A stretch of DNA of 64,000 nucleotides from Streptomyces asiaticus (GTDB lineage: Bacteria; Actinomycetota; Actinomycetes; Streptomycetales; Streptomycetaceae): contig NZ_JAGSHX010000001.1 of NCBI RefSeq assembly GCF_018138715.1, positions 1,256,036 to 1,320,035 of the forward strand, given 5' to 3'. Both the position numbers and the translations under genes were made by a program. This document shows positions 1-7,188 of this stretch, in pieces. Position 1 is the stretch's first letter. Every line of letters begins with the position of its first letter. The notes below the pieces were generated by a model that had not been told where the DNA came from, made no database searches, and was given only the letters and a program-made list of their open reading frames with translations.

Positions 1-1
1 C

Positions 2-193
2 AACATCGCCGAGATCGAACTCTCCGCGCTGACCCGGCAATGCCTCGACCGCCGGATCAGCGACCTCGGCATCCTCAACACCGAACTCTCAGCCTGGCAG
101 AACGCCACCAACACCGACCAACGTCAAGTGAACTGGCAGTTCACCACCCACGACGCACGCATCAAACTGCGCCACCTCTATCCCAAAAATTAG
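2..193 (+). pseudogene. IS630-type transposase, C-terminal end (runs off window)
   Basis: The open frame enters from the left edge and ends at TAG 191-193. The 63 visible residues carry the C-terminal pattern of IS630-family DDE transposases: a DRRI block, an AWQN block, a W-x-FT-x-x-DAR-x-KL block and a final LYPKN. The catalytic region lies outside the window, so it is unknown whether the element is complete. No terminal inverted repeat could be assigned between the stop and the next gene. Family membership rests on recalled motifs. Confidence 0.7.
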
Positions 194-343
194 CCGCGAC
201 AATCTACTAGAACCCGAAGACAGTACGGCACGTCTTCACAGGTGCCCGGGCGCAGGCGGGTTCTGCCTGCGCCCGGGCACCTCCCGCTCCGCTTCTCACT
301 ACAGCCTCCTCGGGGTCACCCCTGGCGGCGGATTGTGCGGCTC

Positions 344-1096
344 ATGGCCTTGGAATTACGTGGTGTCTGCTTCCGGTACAACCGGAAGACGACCGTTCTC
401 GACAGCTTCGACCTTCGCGTCAGCAGCGCGGCAACGGTGCTGCTCGGCCCGAACGGGGCGGGGAAGTCCACGCTGATGGCGCTGGCCGCTTCCCAGCTCA
501 AGCCCCTGGACGGCACGGTCACCTGGAAGGGCCGCGACCCCGCGGCCCGCAAGGATGTGCGGGCGTACCGGAAGGCGGTGGCCTGGCTGCCGCAGCACAG
601 CACGCCTGTACCGGGCCTGACCGTACGGGAGCAAGTCGCCTTCGCCGGCTGGCTCAAAGGCATGAACCGCTCTGATGCCTGGAAGGCATCGGCCACCACG
701 CTGGGCCGTGTCGGCCTGGACAAGCTCGCCGACCGCCACAGCCACCAGGTCTCCGGTGGCCAGCTGCGCCGGATGGGCATCGCCGGCGCCCTCACCCACC
801 ACAGCGAGCTCATCCTCATGGACGAGCCGACCGCCGGCCTGGACCCCACCCAGCGCAAGGTCTTCCGGTCCTTGCTCGAACAGCTCGCCGACGACGTGCA
901 CATCGTCGTCTCCACCCACCAGACCGAAGACCTCGCCGACCTCTACCAGCACGTGGTCGTCCTGGACCGGGGCACGGTGCGCTTCCACGGCACCACCGCC
1001 GAATTCCATGCCATGGCCGACAATGCCGGCAACGCCCAAGGTCCTCGCGAGCGCGCGGAAGCCGCCTACACCCAGCTCGTGGGCGAGGAGATCTGA
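344..1096 (+). CDS. ABC transporter ATP-binding protein
   Basis: This is a 250-residue ABC ATPase with every expected motif: Walker A GPNGAGKS near residue 36, signature VSGGQ near 137, Walker B LILMDEP, and the H-loop STHQ. I chose the ATG at 344 because the domain begins immediately (MALELRGVCFRY); the frame is open further upstream but that extension has no family resemblance. The next gene starts 3 nt after the stop, so the two are an operon. The ATPase should energise the membrane proteins encoded at 1100 and 2365. Substrate and transport direction cannot be read from the sequence. It resembles DrrA/CcmA-type exporter ATPases, which is inference from general layout. Confidence 0.92.
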   Translation: MALELRGVCFRYNRKTTVLDSFDLRVSSAATVLLGPNGAGKSTLMALAASQLKPLDGTVTWKGRDPAARKDVRAYRKAVAWLPQHSTPVPGLTVREQVAFAGWLKGMNRSDAWKASATTLGRVGLDKLADRHSHQVSGGQLRRMGIAGALTHHSELILMDEPTAGLDPTQRKVFRSLLEQLADDVHIVVSTHQTEDLADLYQHVVVLDRGTVRFHGTTAEFHAMADNAGNAQGPRERAEAAYTQLVGEEI

Positions 1097-1099
1097 CCC

Positions 1100-2368
1100 G
1101 TGCTGCTCTGTACCGTCGTCCGCGTCTCGTCCGGCACCCGTCTTCTGCCGTTTCTGGCCGGCTTCATCGTCATCGCCCTCGGTGACAACTTGTCCGAGTG
1201 GGTCACACCCCACTACTGGCTCTCCGCCACCAGCACCGCGAGCCTGGCCCTGTCCTTCGTGGGCCCCGCGTGTGCCGGAGCCGGTGCCTGGGAGGGAAGC
1301 CGGCTCAGGCGCGCACGCATCTCCGACCAGAACGCGGTCCGCTCGCCGCTGGCCATCGCCTTCCCCCTCTTGCTGCCGGTGTTCGTGATGGGTCTGGTCG
1401 GGATGACCGCGGCCCTTCTCGTCTCCGCGGCCGCCGCCGACGTCGGCTTCGGCATGCCGGATCCCGGCATCCTCGCGGTCGAAGCGGTGCTGCTCGCGGC
1501 CAACACCCTGGTCGGTTTCGTTCTGGGCCGTCTATGGGCTCCGATCGTCGCGGTGCCGGTCACGCTGATCGCGAGCTTCGTCGCCAACGCCTACCCGGTC
1601 TCCTGGAGCATCGTGTGGATCCGCCACCTCGTAGGTGGAGGACTTCAGGACTGCTGTGTGCTCGATCAGAGCCTGGACGTATGGGCGCTGGTCAGTGCGG
1701 GAGCGTTCGGTACCGGGGTCTGTCTGTCCGCTGCCGTGCTGATCCAGTACCGGAAGTCCGCTCCCGCCGTCGTCGCCGCGGCCGCGCTGCTCGCCGGAGG
1801 GTTCGTGGGCGGTGTTGCCTCCGCCCACGGCATGGGGGCCGACCCGGTGACCTCCCGCCCGACCGGCGACCTGGTGTGCGACCACGGTCGGCCCCGCATC
1901 TGCCTGTGGCCCGAGATGGACGACCAAGAGGGCATGGTCCGCACCGAGTCCCGCAAGGCCGTCGCAAGACTCCGCCAGGCCGGCGTCGCGGTGCCCGCAA
2001 CCCTGACCATGGCCGACCGACCCGGCTCTGACGAGACCAAGCTGGCCATCGGTCCCGGCATCAGTGCCCGCGGTGTGCCCACAGGTGTGGCGGCAGGGCT
2101 TCTTCCACAATCTCCTGCCTGCGCGGACAACGGGGAACCCTACCCGGCCGCTGACGCCTACGGCCCCGTCGGAGCGTGGCTTTCCCTGACCGCCGGCGCC
2201 TCGCCCCGGACCCTCACCAACCGGGTCGCACCGCCGGAACTCGCCCTGGCCCAGCACGTCCTCAAGCAGTCCCGACAGGTCCAGCTCGACTGGTACGAGC
2301 GCAACATCCGCGCCATGAGATCCTGCAACGTAACCCCCCAGCTGGGCGTCAACGGGAGCCACGGATGA
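1100..2368 (+). CDS. Multi-pass membrane protein with large extracytoplasmic C-terminal part
   Basis: The GTG at 1100 follows the ABC ATPase stop closely, which supports translational coupling. Residues about 10-240 hold roughly six hydrophobic segments. The remaining ~180 residues are polar and contain several cysteines (for example VCDHGRPRICLW), which suggests a disulfide-bearing domain outside the membrane. The position behind an ABC ATPase makes it a likely permease-type partner, but it lacks an obvious classical permease motif. The stop overlaps the next start as ATGA (2365-2368). I do not recognise the C-terminal domain. Confidence 0.8.
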   Translation: MLLCTVVRVSSGTRLLPFLAGFIVIALGDNLSEWVTPHYWLSATSTASLALSFVGPACAGAGAWEGSRLRRARISDQNAVRSPLAIAFPLLLPVFVMGLVGMTAALLVSAAAADVGFGMPDPGILAVEAVLLAANTLVGFVLGRLWAPIVAVPVTLIASFVANAYPVSWSIVWIRHLVGGGLQDCCVLDQSLDVWALVSAGAFGTGVCLSAAVLIQYRKSAPAVVAAAALLAGGFVGGVASAHGMGADPVTSRPTGDLVCDHGRPRICLWPEMDDQEGMVRTESRKAVARLRQAGVAVPATLTMADRPGSDETKLAIGPGISARGVPTGVAAGLLPQSPACADNGEPYPAADAYGPVGAWLSLTAGASPRTLTNRVAPPELALAQHVLKQSRQVQLDWYERNIRAMRSCNVTPQLGVNGSHG

Positions 2369-2958
2369 ACTGGTGGCTGAAGGCCCGCGCCGTTCCCGCG
2401 CTGAGTGTGTCCGTCGTCGTGACCAATGCGGTGGGACTGCTCATGGGCGACGCCGAACTCCCTGTGCCCGTGCTGACCGGCCAGTCCGGACACTTCCTCG
2501 TCGGCCATCTCATCACGCTGCTGCCGGCGGTGATGCTGCTCCACGGCATGGGACGCGGCGACCTGCGCACCGAAGGCGTCGCCTGCCGTCCCGTTCGGAG
2601 GTGGGACGCCGCGCTCGGCTCGGCGGTCGCCGTCACCGGGGCGGGGGTGGCAGCCCTCTGCTACGCCCTGGGGGCCGACAGCGTCGCCTTGGTGCTGGGG
2701 CGCAACATCGCTGGATACGTCGGCCTGGCGCTGCTGCTGTTTCCCTTCCTCGGCCACCGCATCGCGGCTGTCACCGTCGTCATCGTGCCCCTGCTGTGCG
2801 CGGCGGCCGGCTGGAGAAGCGGCGGTCGCCCCGAGCCATGGGCCTGGATCCTGTACCCCGCGAACTCCCTGATCGCCCCGCTCATCACGGCAGCCATCGT
2901 CCTGGTGGGCGTTCTCGTCTGCCTCACACGACAGGACCCTTTGCGGTCCGCCCACTGA
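2365..2958 (+). CDS. Small multi-pass membrane protein, third gene of ABC operon
   Basis: The ATG at 2365 overlaps the preceding TGA in an ATGA arrangement. The frame continues upstream without a convincing start, so this overlap decides the start. The 197-residue product is almost wholly hydrophobic, with about six predicted spans, and ends in a short basic tail. With the two genes upstream it forms a compact ATPase-membrane-membrane operon, consistent with a heteromeric ABC exporter. No signature identifies the substrate. Confidence 0.8.
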   Translation: MNWWLKARAVPALSVSVVVTNAVGLLMGDAELPVPVLTGQSGHFLVGHLITLLPAVMLLHGMGRGDLRTEGVACRPVRRWDAALGSAVAVTGAGVAALCYALGADSVALVLGRNIAGYVGLALLLFPFLGHRIAAVTVVIVPLLCAAAGWRSGGRPEPWAWILYPANSLIAPLITAAIVLVGVLVCLTRQDPLRSAH

Positions 2959-3035
2959 GGAAGCCATCGGTATGGATGAACCCGGCTACTTGGGATCGCT
3001 GGCGAGACGTTCTCCTGCCAGTGGTGCGGCCCGGG

Positions 3036-3560
3036 TCAGGTGACGGGTGCGGTGGGTTCACCGCGCAGCAGGTCGGGGCGGGCATCGGCGATCGCGAAGG
3101 CCCGCCGGAGCCCTTCCACCAGTGCCGGGTCGATGTGATAGAGCCGGGCCCGCTCGTCCCGCTGGAGCAGCCGGGCCGAGCCGGCCGGGCCGACGCGGCG
3201 CTGTACCGCCGGGATGCTGGTGAGGGTCCCGCCGATCTTCGCCTTCGTGATCGGGGTGGTCGGATGGTCGGCGAAGTACTGCTGCACTTCGTCGAACGAG
3301 GCGGTGCCGCCCAGGTCGGTGATCCGTCGCAGCACCGTGCGGGCCCCGGGTATCAGGGAGGCGATCATCCGGAAGAGCGCCTGCTCACTCCAGCCGTCCC
3401 CGATGTCATCGTCGCCCAGGTCCTGCGGGCCGGGACGTGGGTCGACCGGTGGTGGTTCCGGCCAGTCGTCAGGGGTGACGGGACGCAGTCCGTAGGCGGC
3501 CTGTACCGCCGCAATCGCCTGCTCGTAAGTGTCCGTCTCGGTGTCGATCGTCAGCCGCAC
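3036..3560 (-). CDS. Conserved hypothetical protein
   Basis: The product is about 174 residues from GTG 3560, which has a purine-rich stretch just upstream; a longer start at 3590 adds ten residues. The sequence opens with VRLTIDTETDTYEQAI, is soluble and mixed alpha/beta in character, and has a helical middle (DEVQQYFADHPTTPIT) that looks like a small winged-helix or wHTH segment. It is transcribed away from the ABC operon. I do not recognise a family and assign no function. Confidence 0.6.
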   Translation of the reverse strand: MRLTIDTETDTYEQAIAAVQAAYGLRPVTPDDWPEPPPVDPRPGPQDLGDDDIGDGWSEQALFRMIASLIPGARTVLRRITDLGGTASFDEVQQYFADHPTTPITKAKIGGTLTSIPAVQRRVGPAGSARLLQRDERARLYHIDPALVEGLRRAFAIADARPDLLRGEPTAPVT

Positions 3561-3801
3561 GACGCCCCCTTCGTGATCGCTGCCAGGCATTCTTCCTCAG
3601 GACGGTGATGTGCCTGCTGCCGAAGGCTCGGCGCGCCGGGAGCACACCACCGCGTGGACCAGACCGAGGTCGGGGGACGAGGCGGGGCGACCTCACATCG
3701 ACAGCGCCCGCTCATATCGGTCGCAGACGCTTCGGCGGGATCCACGGGCGGGCTGTACGGAGTAGGTTCATCGCTCCGGGCTCGGATTGGGAGGGGACAG
3801 G

Positions 3802-5037
3802 GTGGGATCGCTGCGTTTTCCTGATCTGCAGGATCTTGGGCCGTTGAGCGAGGTGGAGTGGGAGACGCTGCGTTCATTGAACCGAGCGTGTGTGGATCTG
3901 GAGCAGGAGTGGGAGGCGGCTCGCGTCCAGGCCAGCCGTGCCATGACCCGGTTGGAGGTGGCCGAGGGCTACACGGAGGACGGCGGGTTTCGCTACCACG
4001 TTGCGGCCGTGGACGAGGTGAGCGAGCCTGCTGCCCAGTACGAGCGGCAGATCAGCGAGATCACCTGGTGGTACGCAAGCGCGAGTGCGCTGCTCGGTAT
4101 CACGGTCCTGGACCGGCTCGTTTCCGGCCGACCCCCGCTGAACCGGAGCGTGGTGAAGCAGCTCGCATCCACCGAGCCCACCCTCGGCCAGCTGCAGGAG
4201 GCGTTCTCCATCCCGTCGAGCCGGCTGCGTGCGGCCCGCGGTGCCAAGGAGCAGCAGTTCGGCGAGGAGCAGCGCGAACTGCTGCTGGCGGGCTTGAAGG
4301 GGGCCTACTACAACGTCACGCACCAGGAAGTCGACGGTCGACGCAGAAGCAGGGAGGAAGCCGACGGGTGCCGGCTGACCGTGGCCTCCGAAGAGGGCAT
4401 GGACCCGTTCTGGGACCACCTGTTGGAGCCCGTCCTGCATCTGGCCGAGTCGTTGCCGTACGAGATCTCCTGCTCGCTTCCGTACCTGGGTGCCTACCGG
4501 CACGTTGTCCCTCGGGAGTCCGACGCGCCGGTGGGCCGTCGGCCGGGCGCAGGAAGAGAGGTCACCGGACTACGAACCGTCCTGGACTGCTCCACATCCG
4601 GCACGACGCTGCGTCAGGGCCCCGACACTGGCGACGGACCGGCTTGGCTCCTCCATCTGTGCCCCGCGCACACCGAGGCGCTTGCCTCGTGGCCCGGTGC
4701 ATGCACGGACACCCCTGATCTCGCACTGGATTGCGGAACGGTCATCGAATACCGCACCACCGAACAACTTCTGCAATCCCACGCCGGCCTGTGGCTCACC
4801 AGGTTGACGGGCCTACGGCCCGGGATCCCGGAGAGAACCTGGGCTGATCTTCTTGAGCAGGCGCACCAGGTGCTGAGCACCCGACTCGCAGGCCATGACA
4901 CCGACGAAGAAAGCCCACTGGCGAGCGTAGTGACGACGGTAGACATGGCACGCCGATATACCGCCGAAGGCAACCTCCAGCAGGCCACCGTCGCCCTCAG
5001 CTACGCAGAAACCCTCGCCCTCCGGCTTGACGCCTGA
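3802..5037 (+). CDS. Hypothetical protein, about 411 residues
   Basis: GTG 3802 is chosen because a GGAGGGG sequence lies a few bases upstream (3790-3796). The product is soluble and rich in charged residues and leucine, with long helical stretches in the first 170 residues and no membrane segment. The C-terminal stretch (ARRYTAEGNLQQATVALSYA) resembles a single TPR-like helix pair. I could not place the protein in a family. It is followed closely by a second hypothetical gene in the same direction. Confidence 0.6.
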   Translation: MGSLRFPDLQDLGPLSEVEWETLRSLNRACVDLEQEWEAARVQASRAMTRLEVAEGYTEDGGFRYHVAAVDEVSEPAAQYERQISEITWWYASASALLGITVLDRLVSGRPPLNRSVVKQLASTEPTLGQLQEAFSIPSSRLRAARGAKEQQFGEEQRELLLAGLKGAYYNVTHQEVDGRRRSREEADGCRLTVASEEGMDPFWDHLLEPVLHLAESLPYEISCSLPYLGAYRHVVPRESDAPVGRRPGAGREVTGLRTVLDCSTSGTTLRQGPDTGDGPAWLLHLCPAHTEALASWPGACTDTPDLALDCGTVIEYRTTEQLLQSHAGLWLTRLTGLRPGIPERTWADLLEQAHQVLSTRLAGHDTDEESPLASVVTTVDMARRYTAEGNLQQATVALSYAETLALRLDA

Positions 5038-5087
5038 ACGGGGGACACCTCGACGCTTCCAGCGCCAGTGGCGTTCATCGCTCGGGC

Positions 5088-5390
5088 ATGTCCATGCCCA
5101 TAGAGCGAGGAAGTGCCAGACTAGACAGGCGAGCTACTCACCCAACACGGGAACCGTGCATTCCGTACAGCGCCGTTCGTGCTCGGCTCGTGGACGTCTT
5201 GGCCATGGTCGATGACTGGAGCACGATGACCCGCCACGCCCACCCCGTCCGCTACATTCGGCCGCTCGTGGAGCACGCGTTGGACTGTCTGGGTGCGCTC
5301 CGACGAGACGAGGGTGCTCCACCGCCTGATGAAGCCTTCACCCAACTCAAGGAACTACGTGAAGCGCAGTACGTTTCAAGGATCGCTTGA
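5088..5390 (+). CDS. Small hypothetical protein
   Basis: The 100-residue frame sits just downstream of the 411-residue gene and has a helical, well-mixed composition in its second half (VRYIRPLVEHALDCLGAL). The start is uncertain because no good ribosome-binding site precedes ATG 5088. The gene runs directly into a Tn3 transposase fragment, so its C-terminus may have been altered by that rearrangement. No family is recognised. Confidence 0.4.
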   Translation: MSMPIERGSARLDRRATHPTREPCIPYSAVRARLVDVLAMVDDWSTMTRHAHPVRYIRPLVEHALDCLGALRRDEGAPPPDEAFTQLKELREAQYVSRIA

Positions 5391-5692
5391 GGCTTCATTC
5401 ACGACTGGTCACCTACTGCAGCAGTGGACCGAGTGGGACTCCGTCGACGAGAAAGTTCAGAGAACACGTCAGCACCCTGCTGCTGCAACAGGCCCTGGCC
5501 GAGCCGGAGTGGGCGGGCAGGCTCACCGCAGAGGACCGGCGGGCTCTGACCGTCCTGTTCTGGTCGAACATTAACCCGTACGGCACGTTCCGTCTGGACA
5601 TGGACAAGCGTCTGGAGCTGCCGCTGTGCGCTGTGGTTCCCGGCCCGCGCCGGGCGGCCGAGGACGCCGCCCGTCCGGCGGGCGTGTCGTGA
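5387..5692 (+). pseudogene. Tn3-family transposase, C-terminal fragment
   Basis: From about 5455 the frame matches the end of the Tn3-family TnpA DDE domain: LLQQALAEPEW, then EDRRALTVLFWSNINPYG, then RLDMDKRLEL. The first ~23 residues do not fit the family, so the join to foreign sequence lies near 5455. The full transposase is about 1,000 residues, so more than 90 percent is missing. A serine recombinase gene at 17.8 kb is too distant and unlinked to be confidently its partner. It marks an old Tn3 insertion and deletion. Confidence 0.7.
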
Positions 5693-5778
5693 GGGACCTG
5701 GCGCCGTCCTGGGGCGGTCGGCCCCGGCGGGGCGGGGGCGAGGAGGAAGGGGCAGCGTGGCGCATTCCTCCCGGTGCG

Positions 5779-7068
5779 TCACTGCCGGTGGGCGGCACGC
5801 TGCCGCTTCGCTTCCTCGATGGTCTCCTCGCGGATCGTCCGGAAGAAGGGGAAGAGCAGCAGCGCGCAGGCCAGGGCGCCCAGGGCGAAGACCAGCCGGG
5901 GCCCAACGAGCTGCGACAGCACACCGGCCAGCGCGGCACCCAGGGGCATGCCGCCCCAGCCGATGAGGCGGCTGGCGCTGCTCACCCGGCCGAGCAGCGC
6001 GTCGGGGATCAGCTGCTGGCGTAGCGTGACCACCGTGACGTTCCACAGCCCGCTGCCGACGCCTCCCAGGAACGTCACCGCCGCGACACTCCACACCTGT
6101 GCCGTCAGCGCTGGCACCGCGAGCATGACGATTCCCGTGACCACGTCGATGGCGAGGAGATTGCGCGTGCCCAGCACCTTGCGGACCCGGCCGGCGGTCA
6201 GCGAGCCCAGCACGCCGCCGAGGGCGAGCGTGGTCAGCAACAGCCCGTATCCCGTGCCGCTCAGACCCATGGGTCCGGGCGTCACGGCGTACAGCACCAG
6301 GACCGCGCTCCACGCACTCCAGGTCGCTGCCATCACGCAGACCATGATCGCAAGATTCCACAGCACCGGCTGCCGCCGCAGGTAGTGCAAGCCTTCGGTG
6401 AGTTCATCCCGCAGCCGGGGCCGCGCGGCCGTCGCTGTCTCCTCCCGGCGTTCCCCGTCGGCCTCGGTGCGGTCGCGGGGGTCGTAGGAGCCGCGCAGGA
6501 GCAAGAGCACCGCTCCGGCCGCCACAAGGTAGAGGCCCGCCATGCTCAGCGTGGCGGTGATGGCGCCGATGGCGACGAGCAAGCCGCCCAGCGGCGGGCC
6601 GACGAACTCGTTCAGTGAGGAACGGGCGCTTTCCAGCCGAGCGTTGGCGCCGTCGAGCCGGTCCTGCGGCACCATCGCGGGCAGGACAGAGGTCGTGGTC
6701 AGATCCGCCACGAGTTCGGCCGTGCCGAGCAGGAAGGCCACGACGTACAGGAGGGGCAGCGGCGCCACGTCTCCCGCCAGGGCGAGCGCCAACAGGACCA
6801 GGGCCACCGCTCGCAGCACATGCGCCCGCAGGATCAGGCGGCTGCGCTCTGCCCGGTCGATGAGTATGCCGATAGCCAGCGTGCACAGCACGTACGGCAG
6901 CGTCTGCGCCCACTTCACCCCGGCCACCAGCCCCGGCGACGAGGTGAGGTCGAGAGCCGTCAGCGGCAGGACGATGACCACAAGACCGTCCGCCAGGCTG
7001 CTGAGGCCATAGGAGGCCCACAGCCCGGCGAAGTCCCGCCGTGCAGCGGGCTGAGTACCGGTGCTCAT
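5779..7068 (-). CDS. MFS transporter (drug-exporter type)
   Basis: The 429-residue product has about twelve hydrophobic spans and the layout of the major facilitator superfamily: an N-terminal half beginning GLWASYGLSSLADGL and a polar loop at the middle (RDRTEADGERREETA). This resembles exporters of the EntS/MFS_3 group. ATG 7068 is preceded by GAGAGG at a suitable distance. The gene lies alone on its strand. Two tandem palindromes at 7130-7167 sit 60-100 bp upstream of its start and are candidate operators. The substrate cannot be deduced. Confidence 0.88.
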   Translation of the reverse strand: MSTGTQPAARRDFAGLWASYGLSSLADGLVVIVLPLTALDLTSSPGLVAGVKWAQTLPYVLCTLAIGILIDRAERSRLILRAHVLRAVALVLLALALAGDVAPLPLLYVVAFLLGTAELVADLTTTSVLPAMVPQDRLDGANARLESARSSLNEFVGPPLGGLLVAIGAITATLSMAGLYLVAAGAVLLLLRGSYDPRDRTEADGERREETATAARPRLRDELTEGLHYLRRQPVLWNLAIMVCVMAATWSAWSAVLVLYAVTPGPMGLSGTGYGLLLTTLALGGVLGSLTAGRVRKVLGTRNLLAIDVVTGIVMLAVPALTAQVWSVAAVTFLGGVGSGLWNVTVVTLRQQLIPDALLGRVSSASRLIGWGGMPLGAALAGVLSQLVGPRLVFALGALACALLLFPFFRTIREETIEEAKRQRAAHRQ

Positions 7069-7129
7069 CCATGGCCTCTCTCGGGCTTGCTCGGACCGCT
7101 CGCGGAGGCGAGCCTGGCGTCTTCGGCAC

Positions 7130-7167
7130 GGGGACGGCCGTCCCCGGCGTGTCTGGGACGGCCGTCC
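7130..7167. promoter_or_regulatory. Two tandem palindromes upstream of the MFS gene
   Basis: GGGGACGGCCGTCCCC occupies 7130-7145 and GGACGGCCGTCC occupies 7156-7167. They share the 12-bp core GGACGGCCGTCC, and their centres are 24 bp apart. Both lie between the MFS start (7068) and the end of the intron-split gene (7189). Repeated perfect palindromes at this distance upstream of an exporter look like a repressor operator. No dedicated regulator gene is adjacent, so the binding protein is unknown. Confidence 0.5.
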
Positions 7168-7188
7168 GGAGGTCTCGGCGCTACGCCG

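Noticed and set aside
356..1213. Long open frame antisense to the ABC ATPase gene
   Set aside because: It mirrors the codon bias of the real gene; its translation lacks family motifs and start signals. The same applies to most antisense frames in the window.
5399..6361. 320-codon frame overlapping the Tn3 remnant and the MFS gene
   Set aside because: The translation is arginine/proline-rich and has no recognisable pattern; the MFS frame explains the region.
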